Assembly: GCA_029721435.1 (NCBI GenBank) | Contig: CM056592.1 | Span: 35,537,611 to 35,601,610, forward strand | Length of the DNA: 64,000 nt | Origin: Gymnothorax reevesii | Taxonomy: Eukaryota > Chordata > Actinopteri > Anguilliformes > Muraenidae | Direction: 5' to 3' | Part shown: piece after piece, positions 1-12,303 of the stretch | How the letters are laid out: every line of letters starts with the position of its first letter | Position numbering within the stretch: position 1 is the stretch's first letter | Notes under the pieces: model-generated | What the model was told of the DNA's origin: nothing | The model's database searches: none | Seen by the model: the letters and a program-made list of their open reading frames with translations, nothing else | Position numbers and translations under genes: made by a program

Positions 1-451
1 TAGCTCTCATCACTCTGATTGCTGCCACGGCTGTGCTGCTGGTCTGGAGCGATGGCTGCGCAGCTTGGATAGACGGCCCACCAAAGTCAGAGTAAAAACG
101 AGTATCTGCTTTCTGTGTTTCAAATAGGGTTTGATATGTCACGCATGTCACTGAATCAGGGTTGAAGTGATAATACAGGGGTCATGTAGGTCTGCCTCAC
201 AAAAGAGAAAACTCTGATATGATTAACTTGTTTTAGTGTTGAAATAGATTTGGGTTTTGCCACGATTGAGTTGGAAAAACAAGCTAGTTATCTTCTCAAC
301 TGCCTTATGTCTGGGAGTACTGCAGAAGGGAAGAAGTTGTCTGCGACTTTACTGCCAATTTATTGATGGATAGCAGTGTAATTGGTGGATATTGCTTACT
401 GCTGATGTTTAGACAGAAGTTTTACTTCAATCAAACAGGATAATAATAATA

Positions 452-1512
452 ACTAGGCTTATGCCGTCGTAGGCGATGGCTGGGGGTATATCCCCGAGCG
501 CCCCCAATCCTCCAATTCCCCAATCCTTGAATAGACCTTGAATAGACTTTCATTTGAACTAATTTCAGGTCAATCTGTCAAATGGTGCTGAAGATATGGC
601 CAAAATGGTCATTTTCCATCACAAAGTGCCACCTGGTGGCAAAATATTGAACCATACAGATATGATGTCATCATGTGACACATTGTGAGGTCATGACCTT
701 GCAGTTGCACATAGTTTCATGTCAATTGGAGAAATAGTTCCAAAGATATAGCAAAAATGGTGAATTTTATGTGACAAAGCTCCACCTTGTGTCAATTTTT
801 AACCAAACAGGTATAATGTCATCGTGGGACGCATCCTCAGGTCATGACCTTTCATTTGCACTTGATTTGAGGTGAATTGGACAAATATTTCCAGAGATAT
901 GATAAAAACAGTGATTTTTTTCAGTTTTTGGCCCCTGGAGGCCAAAATTGTCCAAAATCGAATCAGTTCTTCCTCTTTATGATACTAACTTATATGCAAA
1001 GCTTGGAATTTCTAATTGAAATATTATTGCAGTTATCGCGTTAACATGTAAATCAGTTTTTGGCCCCTGGTGGCCAATCTAGAGATCGTAAATTGTCCAA
1101 AATCGAATCAGTTCTTCCTCTTGATGATACTTACTTATGTGCAAAACTTGTAATTGAAATATTGCTGAAGTTATCACGGAACAGTGATTTTTTTTTCAGT
1201 TTTTGGACCCTGGTGGCCAATCTAGAAATTGTAAATTGTCCAAAATCGAATCAGTCCTTCCTCTTTATGATACTCACTTATATGCAAAACTTGGAATTTT
1301 TAATTTAAATATTACTGTAGTTATCGCATTAACACTGATATCAGTTTTTGGCCCCTCGTGGCCAATCTAGGCATCGTAAATTGTCCAAAATCGAATCAGT
1401 TCTTCCTCTTTATGATACTTGCTAATGTGCAAAATTTGGAATTTGTAATTGAAGTATTACTGAAGTTATCGCGATAACACTTAGTGCGGTGGCAGCGGCG
1501 GCGGCCGGACCA
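452..1512 (+). repeat. Hairpin-headed repeat with four ~140-bp tandem units
   Basis: The left edge has a small hairpin (arms 463-469 and 474-480). Two looser ~165-bp units containing GGTCATGACC follow (about 600-890). Then come four clear units starting tcagtttttgg at 921, 1053, 1196 and 1341 (spacing 132, 143, 145). Each unit carries gtaaattgtccaaaatcga and a cttcctctt block. Open frames here arise from the repeat and are not genes. The family is not recognised by name. Confidence 0.75.
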
Positions 1513-2179
1513 AAAACATAATATATAATAATAATAATAAAAAACTATTTTAGCATTTTAGCCAAAGGATACTAAGAGTGTAAGCTGGTTCGCCAACCGT
1601 CAATGAACATCATAGAGGTGTGCCTTCTTCTATGACTGTTGGCAGTTGGAAAACCAGTTAGGATTCATCATAGCCTTTGGCTAAAATGGTAAAATAGCAC
1701 TTTGAATGCTCCTATTCTTGTAAAAAAGCATAATTCCCGAATAAAAAATGTATATTAATACAGCGCAAAACAAAGATGAATTGGCTCGGATGGAATCAGA
1801 TTTTGACTGGCAGTCAAGTTTCACTTTGTTAGGCTAACAGTTGATGAAGTTGTGAGCATGTGCAGTAATTGTGACGCAGCTCCTTTAGTTTTTCTTCATT
1901 TCTGATGCACTGGCTCTCTGTGGGTGTATTCAAAAGTGGAGCGCTCTTATATTAATGTAAAGGCTTAGATTTTAATTAGTGTTTCCTGAGACTGTGACAG
2001 GAGCCAGGTTTGAGGCTTCAGACTCACTACATTTGGGGTGTAAATTTTACCTGCTGTGTGATGGAGGTGTGTGTCAGAGAGATGAGGGAGTTATTCTGTA
2101 CATGTGATACACTTTTGAACCAGTGGGTGGCAGTCTTGCACTGATGCAGACAGGTCATAGAAGAGAGAATAGTCTACTT

Positions 2180-2372
2180 CAGTGCTTCTCAGACCTCACC
2201 TGGAGGACCACGTGTCCTGCATGTTTTACGTCTCTCCCTGCTCCTGCCCCGATGATTTCAATGATCAGGTCTTTATCAGTCCCTGTAGCTGCCTGATAAA
2301 GACCTGATCTTTTAAATCACCTGCGCAGGAGTATGGAGAGATGTAAAAGCTGCAGGAGAGGTGGGCAGCTCT
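2180..2372 (+). mobile_element. hAT-like non-autonomous element remnant
   Basis: It begins CAGTGCTTCTCAGACC followed by tggaggacca and tcctgcatgtttta, the arrangement seen in abundant non-autonomous hAT elements of fish. The interior holds inverted gatcaggtctttatcag / ctgataaagacctgatc. The right terminus is eroded and no clear 8-bp target duplication is seen. Confidence 0.5.
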
Positions 2373-4265
2373 GACAAGCTGTTCTTCTGTGTACACTTGG
2401 GTCCATTAACATTGTGACAGTGACACAGTTTTTGTTATGGTTATGTGCACCACCGTGTGCTCGAAGCACGGACTGCCAGCTTCAGTTTAAGGGGTTTGTC
2501 AAGAACATCATATGAAACATGTAGGAATTACCCCGTCTTTCAACAAAACCTCCTTATTAGTTATACATACAACATAATCATGGGTTAAATGGCCATTTTT
2601 AACACTTGGTTGGAAACCTATTGCAGTCAATGACTGCCTAAAATCTTGAACCCGCAGACATTTCCAGACACCAGCGTTTCTTGTTTGGTGATGTTCTGTC
2701 AGACCTTTAGCTGAAGCTGTCTTCATTTTTTTGCCTTCCTGTCAGGGTATTTTACCTTCAGCAAGTGAAATTCACTCTCGGTTGGACTCGGGTCATATGA
2801 TTGACGTGTCTATTGTGGAACATTCTACTTCTCTGCCATAAAAAAATCTCAGGTTGCCCTTGCATTGTGCCCCCAAGTCATGGACCATATGCTCTGTGAG
2901 GCCGTGTCCAATGAGCTCTGCAGGCATTTGGCTGAATATCAGCATATAATGTGACCATATATTATTGGAATTCTATTCTATGATTGGTTGCAAAAATTTC
3001 TATCTTTGTGAATGTCTGAATATTCATGGACCCAACTGTAAGTGTGAGAGTGTGATTGGGGGGGTCTCTTTGGAAAAGCATATTCTTTCATTATCAGTTA
3101 TGAAACTAAGTGGTCACTGTTTCAAAATGAGGCATCTCGTTTTTTGGGGAATATGGATTGTTGAGTCATGTGTCTGCATGAATTGGTCTTGGGAGAAGGG
3201 GGGGGGGGGGGTGTGTTTGTGTCCCTGGCCTATCAGCTGCTGTCGTGGAGTGAGCTGAGTGACGAGGGGGCAGGACGATCGGTGTGGGGGTGATAATTGG
3301 GTTGAAAATGTGGGCGGATGGACCTTTGTTTTTCTTTTAATATCATCTCCCTGGCACATAATGCGGTGGGTTATAGTCTTGCAAGCGGCTCTCAGTCCGT
3401 TTGTCCGCCCGTCCGTCTGTCTACCAGCATTTCATTTCCGGAGCATAACTTGCAAACCGTTCAATATTTCTTAATAAACCTTGTTGTGCACATTAATCAT
3501 AACCTGAAGGTGGTGCCTTTTGCTAATCTAGAGTTGATGAATTTAGTACTTTTTCTGGTTTCCATGGAAACATTTTGAACTTAGAATTTTAGGGAGTATG
3601 GTGTATTTCCAAAGCAGATGGCGTTTTCATTCTGTCAGTATGTGTGTCCGGGGCGATGCGCCGTGTCCTGATGGCGCTTGTATTCTCTGTTATTTTGTTG
3701 CAGTGATGAGACCTGACTTACAGGCACAAACCAAGTCAAATTAGCCTCACATAATTCCTGCCTTCTAATATAGTCTGCAGTAGGTCTGACCTCCTCACTG
3801 CGGTTACAGTATAGATTTCTGCTCTCATTTCTGTTCACGGCCTGCGTGAACGTTATTCAATGATATACTGAAAAACTAGGCTGTAATTTATACCGTAACG
3901 TGTTACTGAAGTACACGTCAAAGTAAAAGGTCTGGAGGTGGAAGTGTTTCTGGGCAACTGATGGTCCCAATAAGAAAAGCACAGAGGTTTGGCATTAAAA
4001 TTGACCAGTCTATCCTTGCCTTAATAGGTTTGACATTAATTTGGTATTTGCTCCTTGCAGTATGTAATAGACTTGTAGCTGATTAGTCAAAAGGGCAGAT
4101 GCGGAATCTTGAATTACTCAAAATCAAATCTGACACCAATTTCTGGCTGGTGTATGATTTTTGATCCTGTGTTGTTGACCCTCTACCCATAGTGCTTTAC
4201 TCATGAGTGAACTTTGAGGTACATGGCAGTTCTGGGTCCCTTATCTCTCTGTGTTTCTGCCTCAG

Positions 4266-4410
4266 AGGGAAATCTGCACAACCCAGCGCTGTTCGAAGGC
4301 TGCAGCCCCCCCGTATGGGAGATGGCGGAGGAGTACCTGGAGGTTGTTCGGCAGCACCCCTGCTCGCTGTCCTTCGTCCGCGCGCACCTCTTCAAACTGT
4401 GGCACCACAC
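4266..4410 (+). CDS. dus1l: dus1l exon A (first exon in window): end of the FMN barrel and start of the helical domain
   Basis: DUS1L is the tRNA-dihydrouridine(16/17) synthase: an FMN enzyme that reduces uridines 16 and 17 in the D-loop of tRNAs using NAD(P)H. This exon follows a CTCAG acceptor and ends at a GT (gtatgt) donor. It starts with the last two bases of a Glu codon and ends with two bases of a Thr codon. The peptide begins [12 protein letters not shown], the conserved end of the Dus barrel, then continues [10 protein letters not shown] and [12 protein letters not shown], matching vertebrate DUS1L closely. The catalytic Cys and most of the barrel must lie left of position 1, since no upstream exon was found in 1-4265. 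The seven exons sum to 734 nt, giving about 243 residues in a continuous frame. Confidence 0.95.
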
Positions 4411-5962
4411 GTATGTCACCGGCCCGAGGCCCCTTTGATTTCTCTCTGCTTTCTCTCAGGCTGAAGTGGAATAAATCTGGCCTCGCGCAAATATGAGCTG
4501 AAGCGTAAGCAGTGCTCCGCGGGCGTATTTCGATGACCGGACTGCAATCACTCTTCCACATATTTTTCCACTGTAGAGCAGGAACCTGGCTGACTTGTTG
4601 CTCGCTCCAGTGTTCTTAAATCTTTAATTTTGCTTCCTTCAGCATTGGTGTTGTAAACAGTGGAAATATAGCCATGACCAGACAAAATTTGGTGCAATCA
4701 ATATGAAGACCATTTTCCCCCCATTGTAGACACAGCTGGAAGTCCAAGTTATAATCCTAACTCTAGAAGACTTACCTCTTCGGCAGAGCACACGTTAGCC
4801 TGGGTCCAGCTTCGCAGTGGAACGACATTTGGCCACAACTAGTTTCAGTCTGCATGAAAAGTATGGAGTTGATTGTTTTTCTGGTGAGGGACCATATTTA
4901 GTAACTTCAGTCAGCGTACAAAATGGCGCCTCCACGCTTCTCCATGAGACAGTAGAATTGTGACGATTTCTCCCAGCCAATCAGCGAAGATTAGGCTACT
5001 TCACAAATGGTGACGACATGGTGTCTGACCAATCAGCAGTGGCCCAAAGCAGTTCAAACTGTTGTCTTTCTTCTTCAAACCTCTCGAAGTGCGGTTAAGC
5101 GCCCCTACCCAGTCCGACTCGCACGGACCGACCACCATAACTAACAATAAGCTTATGAAACTCGCACATTGTATGGATGAATAGTTGAGCTAAATGTTAA
5201 GCTCTAGGTGTTGCCTATTTTTTCTTGAAAAATAGTGAATCCATGTTTCATCGTGTGCCCTGTTCATCTAAGACTAGAGCAAGTGATGGTAAGACTGTTC
5301 ATGGACATGTGCCCAACGTACGGTACAGTTTTACACTGCACTGCGTAGGGAATTTTTGAGTGCCCTTTAAAGGGTTAACGTGGCCATGTAAGAGTTGAAA
5401 TTGAGCTGGGCCTAAGTCTGTCTCGGCCGAGGACTCAGAAGGTGACCTGGGTCTGGTCTGAAAGAGCTGTAATCTCTCACCTCTGTAATGTGGGCAAAGA
5501 AGAAGCCACTAGATGGCAGTATTGAGTTTTTTTTTTGTAAAGCCAGTCTAGAGCTAGGTTTTGGGCATGTCCTGGGCATGTCTGAGAGGGGAAAGTCCCA
5601 GAGAATTGAAAAAAGTCCAAAAGGTGGGAGGGGGCTGCAAAAGAGTATATAAGGAGAAAAATTGAGAGTAAAGTAGTAGGAGAAATTGCAAGGAGAAGGA
5701 TACATTTGACCAGACCTGTCACTCTTTTCAAGACCTGTGAAGCTTTTTGTGGATTTTTGCCTGTGTTGGAGCATTTCCCTGTCCCAGAACATCACCAAGC
5801 AACCCCATCTCTGTAACTATCTCATTTTTTAAAAAATATTATCAGTCTTGGTCAGTACTCTGTTTTGTTGGGTCTGATCAGGTTTTGAAATTTTGTCTGT
5901 CGTCCCTTGCTGTCCGATTTGCCGTAGCAAATTGGGGCCATAACACCTTCCTCTGTCCACAG
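4411..5962 (+). other. dus1l intron A-B with a TATA-bearing LTR-like stretch
   Basis: The intron runs from gtatgt to ccacag. Between about 5390 and 5960 lies a segment with TATATAA (5646-5652) in a purine-rich context, ending in gtagca-aat-TGGGGCCATAAC, which resembles a U5 end plus primer-binding site. No second LTR or coding remnant was seen. Positions 4411-5390 hold nothing recognised. Confidence 0.35.
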
Positions 5963-6059
5963 GCTGCAGATCTATCAGGATCTGAGAGAAGAGCTGGCCA
6001 AGGTGAAGACCCTGGCTGGGATGGCGGAGGTGAACAGACGGTTGAAGGAGCGTTGCCAG
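5963..6059 (+). CDS. dus1l: dus1l exon B: helical tRNA-binding domain
   Basis: The exon is bounded by a tgtccacAG acceptor and a GTgggc donor. It completes the Thr codon of exon A, then reads [19 protein letters not shown] and [13 protein letters not shown]. This is the helical domain of the Dus family that lies against the tRNA. The Leu/Lys-rich heptad-like pattern and the ELAKVKTL string are typical of vertebrate DUS1L. It ends in phase 0. Confidence 0.95.
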
Positions 6060-6850
6060 GTGGGCGCTGTGCAACTCGGGTCTTCATTCAGTCCTTCGAT
6101 GCTTAAGGAGAAATCTAGGCTTACCGATTGCCCTTGCTATTGTGACTAATATCGGTCATGTTAGCTGGAGTCTTAGTTCTGTCAAACTAATCAATACCTC
6201 TCGCCTGCACTGGAATATAGTATCTTTACGCATCTTTACGGGCAATTTCTGTTTATTTGAAGTTTAATTAACAGTCTGTATTTGCTTAAAAGAAATCTAA
6301 ACACCTGCATTTTTTTTGGCAAGTTTACAAAGCAGGATGAGAATACTAATTGGGTTCCAAAGGGGCCCAATAATTGCCTGAGCTGCAGGAGTGTAGCTCA
6401 CAAAAACAACAAGATCATTTATGGCAGCAGGGGAACTGTGTCAAAATTAATGATAACTTATTCCAAACAACAAGAAACGGCAACAGCGTCGAAGATTTTT
6501 TGGCCAAAAGCCAAAGCTCTCTGTCAGGGGTTGACTGATGATTGATAAGATTGATCCTCACACAGGTGTAACAATCACCGCCGACATAAATCATACCTGA
6601 ACCAGTCTATAAAGACTGTACATTGTGTGCTTCCTGTATGCGCGACCTCTCCTGCAGTACAGTGTATTACTTGCGTTGTAATAGTTGCTCGATCAATGTG
6701 CTCTGTGTACGCAGGATAAGAGGTCACTCACACAGGGGAAAAGGCTGGACACGCATCAGCCCCGTAATTCAAGAAAGGCGTTTTATTGTTCGTGTTAATG
6801 TTTCCTCGTGTGAAAATGTGACATTTCTGTGTCTATGAAAATCATTCCAG
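6060..6850 (+). other. dus1l intron B-C
   Basis: A plain intron bounded by gtgggc and ttccag. No repeat, RNA gene or extra exon was recognised in it. Confidence 0.8.
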
Positions 6851-6939
6851 GAGGAAATGGCCAAGGGGGTGGAGGCACAGAGGAATGCGAATAGTCTCCC
6901 GTTCCCTCACTGGATCTGCCAGCCCTACGTGCGACCCGA
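6851..6939 (+). CDS. dus1l: dus1l exon C: end of helical domain
   Basis: The acceptor is atcattccAG and the donor GTaagt. The peptide EEMAKGVEAQRNANSLPFPH then WICQPYVRPE contains the conserved WICQPY motif of DUS1L that closes the helical domain. The exon starts in phase 0 and ends with two bases of a Glu codon completed by exon D. Confidence 0.95.
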
Positions 6940-9655
6940 GTAAGTCTGGGCTCTCCATGTTCATTCCTCGACCTGCCACTGAGGTCCTTATCGCTGGAGT
7001 TTTCCTTTTTGCTGATGGCTCTTCCGACAACTTCTGTCCAATAGTATGGAGAGGAGCCATCCTAGCTCGCTTCTCCGTGGGTCTAGTGCCCTACACTTTA
7101 CATCGGATTGGCTCCGTCAGTGCTCATGTGCGTATGTTCGCAATGAACGACCTCGTAATTAACGACTAGCTGCCCGCAATGCAAGTTTTTTGTTTGTCGC
7201 TGAGCGGATAGCACTTGATAGCAAGGACGTGTATCAGTTGTGCTTCATTCATTGACTGCGCCTCTCTTACAAGCTGTTTACAGATAGACATTGGCTTCTA
7301 TTCAGTGCTTTTTCATAAAGCCTCTCGTTGAGAACCTCTCTATTGGCTTTGATGCCGTCTTAATCAGTTTGAATCATACACCCTTTCTATAGCCAAATTC
7401 AGTCAGCATCTTGCAGAAAATAACCTGACAATACTTCTCTCTTGGATGTTTCCCTGACCATGACCACAGAATGGAGATGAATACTTGAGTTTGTATGCGC
7501 TGAGTGAACTGCGGAACATTCTAGGCCGTCTTAAGTCGCTCTAGGTCAAGGAATGCAGAACATTTCAGATTCTGTTTTACAGTAATTCATTATTGTAAAA
7601 ATACTTTATTCCAGCTTGCAGTAACACAAATGCATGTTGTTCATAATTTTAGAGGAACGCTTCTGACGGAAGCAGTATGTTACAGAATCCCAAGGATATA
7701 CAGTATGAATACATAAACACCTTTTCTGCTTGGTAAATGAATTATTTATTCAGAAAGCGGGGCAATTTTATCACCATATGGCTAGGTTATGTAGTGTTTT
7801 TCTTTTTTTTCCCCTGGCTGTCTTGTTTGGTGGTTTATGCTTGTCAAAAGCCAAGAAGAAGCAATATACCCATATCTCCAGGGTTTTTGTGTTCAGTCAG
7901 AAACTTACAAAAAGTTATGATGAACTGTATCATTGAATATTGTGATGAAACACTATAGTTTGACATTTTATTAGTGTAATACCCTTTAGCATCAGATTGC
8001 ATTATTCAAGAGGCCATATTTTGCTTTTGTTGTTTTTTTTCCCTTTTCTTGTTCTATGGCTTTTTGTGCATTTAAAGTGTCCCCAAAGTTACAAATCCCA
8101 GAGTTCAGGCCGAAGGGGAGGTGCTTCTCCTGAACCTGCTGAGATGCCTGATTTGTGTTGAGCCTTTTCTTCCGTAACTTGTCTGTCACCCTGTAACACT
8201 TTTGCATAATGCCCGTTTAGCAGCTACTTCGGCACGCTCTCAAAGATAAGAAGAGTTTGGATTGTGCCTTCACCATGTTGAAAATGTTTCCTTCTGTAAG
8301 AAGGCAAATTCCCTTTTTGTGTACTTCGAGGGAGACTAAGTGAAGAACCAGTCTTTTAATCGTTTTTAGTGTAACTCCTCAGCAGTGCAACCCTAACCTT
8401 TCATTGCTTTCCTTTCATTTTATTAAAATAGCACCCATTTGTTTGCTTAAAATTCTGTGCAGTTAGTTTTGTATTTTGTTAGCCTCATGGCATAAATATG
8501 AGATCGGCAACTATGCTACAAGGCTAACGATTTGCTGAAAGTCTTCCAAAGTTGGAATCACTGCCATATCGATGTGCTCTCGTGCCCTAATTATTCATTC
8601 AAATGTTTTGTCATGATGCCCGTGTTTAGACTTGGGTTCATACTTCTTGAATTATTCCAAGATGCGCGTTCTCAGATTGCTCTTTTTTTTGTGACGTTTT
8701 AGTTATCAGCGCATCGTTCAAAATGGGCTTTGTTTGGAAGGGGCTGCTTGCTTAGTGTTGTGTTGCTTGCAGCTTCTAAAGAACCACTCAGCCAAACATC
8801 TACCCACTCAACACTGCTCTCCCTTGGGTCGTCAGCAATACACCCGCTAACTGTAAAGTTGATCGGATGAATGGTTCTTGAAAAAAATCTGGGGACATGC
8901 AGACAGACGGCGACTCCTAGTAAATCCAGAGTACTGTCCGTTCAGAACTTGCCTGTCCAGAATTGGCTGGTTGCTTGGGCTCCAGTTTTATAAGAACTGC
9001 TCAGCCCAACTAATCCACACTCAACACCGCACATCTGTGGGTCCTCAGCAATCAACCTGCCGACTATGAAGTCGATTGGATAAACAGCTGTTTAAGATTC
9101 TGTGAACAGAAATGCTTATATTAGGGATTAACGATTACTTGAATCCCTTTTTGTTGAAAGAGAGTAATCAAAACCGCCATTGTTGATTGAACAGGAGAGC
9201 TCAAACCTTTTCTTTTTCCAGGAGTGGTCTTAAACAAACAGCAACCAAATACCTGAGACCATGTGAAATTCTTTTAAAAAAACATTAATTAAGGGGTGCA
9301 GATTTGAGGAAATATTTTAGGATCATCACCTTTTGGCCAGAGTTTTCTGTCAATCGAGCAATTGATTCACTGAATCAATATGATTATAACTGATCGGCCT
9401 GTCCAGTGGTTTGTCTTAACGAGAGTTAATCAATTCCTGACTGTTCAAGCAAGATAAGTTTGGTTAAGCAGCAATGCTTTTGTGTATTACTTTCAATCCG
9501 CACATTGCTGTCAGAGAAGATTTTTCCGGGTGCATTAAAATCTGACGTTTGGTTGCTGTTTGGTTCGATTTTGGGAAAATAAAAGGCACAAGATTTTTTT
9601 GTTGGCCACTAGGTGGCAGACATTCTCATTAAGCTGAAAAGAATTGTGATTTCTG
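6940..9655 (+). other. First part of dus1l intron C-D
   Basis: Unique-looking intronic sequence. The only structure seen is a diverged ~120-bp segment present twice in direct orientation (about 8745-8880 and 8965-9095). Both copies share gcttg, actcagccaa/gctcagccca, actcaaca and a gtcgat/gttgatcgga block. Confidence 0.6.
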
Positions 9656-10294
9656 TTAAAGCTATAGTTGGTAATGTTGAAGAGCTGGCGAGATTTAAAA
9701 GTGGCACCTCCTCTAAGCTCCACCCCCTCCCATCAGTGCTCCGTCCAAAGCCACGCCCGCACAAACTTGAACGCGTATCTGACAGTAGGACTCAGCAGGG
9801 CATAGGAGAGCCGACTCAGCCATTTCCACACATTTTGGACATCAACCAAACTACCTCATGTCTCATTCACCTGTTAGTAAACTATATTATTATAGTAGCT
9901 TTCAAGCTAGCATGTCATGTTTAGCAATACGAACCTCAGACATTTTGTGTTGTATGCAGTGACGTAACGCCGGAGGTCAGTTAGGGTAGGCGGAATCCTC
10001 CCCATTAAACAAACGGTTACTCTATTACTTTGCTTGATTAGCAATCTGAGGATTGATTAACTAATTTACAAGACTAAATGGCAGAATGGTGTGCCAGTTC
10101 CATCCATGTCACCAGTACCAACGACCGGCTTTAACCAGTTTCACACTGGACGCGGAACGAATATTTCGCAGGACAAATTACATTCAATGTCAATGCAAAG
10201 ACGAAAGTACACACATTTCGAGTCATAGGCCACGGCTACATCAGCTGACAGAGAAACGTAAACGGCAATCACAATAGTTAACTCCTTTGGTAAA

Positions 10295-11915
10295 TACAGC
10301 GCCCTCCATAATTATTGGCACTCCTGGTTAAGATGTGTTTGTAAGCTTCTAATAAATTCAGTTTTTTTCTAAATAATACAGGACCACAATGAAAAAAGAG
10401 GAAAATCCAACCTTTAATTCAAGTGCATTGATTCAGTGGGGAAAAAAATCCCACATTAAGAAATAATTCTTTTACATCAAATCATGTGTGCCACAATTAT
10501 TAGCACCCCTGATGTTAATACTTTGCACAACCCCCTTTTGCCAACAAAGCAGCACCTAATCTTCTTCTATAATGTTTCACAAGATGGGAGAGTACAGAAA
10601 GAGGGATCTTAGACCATTCCTCTTTGCACAATCTCTCTAAATCATCCAGCAACCTGGGTCCTCTCCTCTGCACTCTCCTCTTCAGCTCACTCCACAGGTT
10701 TTCAATGGGGTTGAGGTCTGGGGACTGAGATGGCCATGGGAGGAGCTTGATTCCGTGTCTGGTGAACCATTTCTGTGTAGATTTGGCCACATGTTTTGGG
10801 TCATTATCTTGCTGAAAGACCCAGTGATGACCCATCTTCAGCTTTTGGGGAGAGGCCACCAGATTTTGATTTAATGTCATGGTATATCAAAGCGCTCATG
10901 ATGCCATGCACCTTTACAAGAGAAAGAGAGGAAAGAGGAAGAGAAACAGGCCCACAGCATCACCGATCCTCCCCCATGTTTCACAGTGGGCATGAGGTGC
11001 TTTTCTGCATACTCATCTTTTGTGTTCCACCTGACCCACTTAGAGTGTTTGTTGCCAAAAAGCTCTATCTTGGTCTCATCTGACCAAAGCACACGGTCCC
11101 AGTTGAAGTCCTAGTGCCGCTTAGCGAACTCCAGATGTTTGCGCTTATGATTGTGTGTGAGAAAAGGTTTTTTCCGTACATGCCTCCCAAACAGCTTGTT
11201 GGCATGTAGATGGCGCCTGATGGTTGTTTTGGAGACTTTGTGACCCCAAGATGCTACCATTTGTTGCAATTCTTTAACAGTGAGCTTTGGAGAACTTTTT
11301 ATTTCTCTTACCATCCTCCTCATTGTGCATGGTGGCAAAATAACCTTGGCTCCTCGTCCAGGCTTGTTTACCTCTGTTCCAGTTGTTTTTAACTTCTTAA
11401 TGATTCCTCTAACAGTAGATATGGGCAGGTGCAGGCGAGTGGCTGTTTTCTTGTAGCCATTGCCTGACTTGTGAAGGTCGACACACATCTGCCTTACTTG
11501 AATGGTGTGTCCTTTTTCTTTCCCATGTTGAAGAGTGGATAAGAGAAATGGCCTCTGTGTCACGTCATATTTATACCCTAGAGAAACAGGAAGTGAAGAA
11601 TTACTAATTAAATCTTCCTAGATACTCTGATCAACTTTGTAAACTACTGTAGAAATAACAGAAATACTTCAATTACATTTTACTCTATGGAATTGTTAGG
11701 GGTGCCAATAATTGTGGAAGAGGTGATTTTATGAAAAATAATTATTTCTTACTCAGGGATTTTTTCCCCTTAAAATTCACTTGAGTTGAAGGTTACATTT
11801 TTCTACAATTTTTAGTGTGAGAGTATGCTTCTGCAATAAACATTGAATTTATTTTAAGGCTTTTAAAACATCTTAACCAATTATTGGGGTGCCAATAATT
11901 ATGGAGGCCGCTGTA
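10295..11915 (-). mobile_element. Tc1-like DNA transposon, inactivated
   Basis: Terminal inverted repeats flanked by TA on both sides: CAGCGCCCTCCATAATTATT at 10297 and its near-complement ending at 11913. Subterminal blocks (accaattattggggtgcc and similar) extend the inverted similarity inward for about 200 bp, as in elements with long IR/DR termini. The transposase is on the minus strand and is broken. Confidence 0.9.
10515..11563 (-). pseudogene. Tc1-like DD34E transposase, broken
   Basis: The N-terminal HTH region is open at 11563-11111 (GHTIQVRQMCVDLHKSGNG, then KTTIRRHL). A stop follows EFAKRH. The catalytic region resumes with DFNWDRVLWSDETK, whose first Asp lies in WSDE, and GGGSVMLWACFSS. 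A frame break lies around 10880-10940. The last part has FQQDND and SPDLNPIE, with 34 residues between the second Asp and the Glu. The C-terminus ends AKGGCAKY. At least one stop and one frameshift make it non-functional. Confidence 0.9.
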
Positions 11916-12303
11916 ATTCAGGCGAATTTCCACAGCAAGCAGTTCAATGTCCGGGGTACAGAAGCGCTTCTTAACGCTCACATATCCCGGATTACACCAC
12001 CTCTCACTCACATGAAGTCCAAACCCACCTCCCTTCTTGAGCGAGTTTAGCCATGTTTCACTGAAGTAAAAAAGGCTACACTCACAGAATTCCCTCTGGG
12101 TCTTCACCAGCGCTGCACTCATCCATCTTGTTCCACAAAGACCTCACGTTTCTCATTATAATCGCCGTCACCGCTGGCTTCTGTCTTCTCCTTTTCTCCT
12201 TCCGCTTGACTCCAGATCTGCAACCCTGGCGTCGCCTCCATAACTCCTGCGGGATTAGTGGTCTGTCTCCGGGCAACAGCACAGGTTTACACAGGGCAAT
12301 CAA
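11916..12303 (-). pseudogene. LINE (L2-type) endonuclease-domain fragment
   Basis: Minus-strand frames read IIMRNVRSLWNKMDE, then KTQREFCECSLFYFSETWLN, and GGGFGLHVSERWCNP followed by KKRFCTPDIELLAV. These are the opening motifs of the apurinic endonuclease domain of fish L2-like LINEs (NxRSLxNKxDE and FxETWL). It is frameshifted and cut off at 11915 by the Tc1-like insertion. No RT segment accompanies it. Confidence 0.65.

Larger units (their letters stand above)
1..4265 (+). other. dus1l intron upstream of exon A
   Basis: No sequence matching earlier DUS1L exons was found, so the window opens inside an intron. It holds a minisatellite-type repeat (452-1512), a hAT-like remnant (2180-2372) and a repeat segment with a TCCG/TCTG linker near 3395-3424. 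Positions 1-451, 1513-2179 and 2373-4265 otherwise show nothing recognisable beyond a short G run near 3199-3211. Confidence 0.6.

Noticed and set aside
1060..1308. Open frame near the window start
   Set aside because: It is translated tandem repeat sequence; the same peptide text recurs with the repeat unit.
1..4265. Search for earlier dus1l exons
   Set aside because: No stretch encodes the conserved barrel text that precedes AEGNLHNP with matching splice sites, so none was called.
5412..5798. Minus-strand frame of 128 codons
   Set aside because: It covers the LTR-like segment and has low-complexity hydrophobic text without family similarity.
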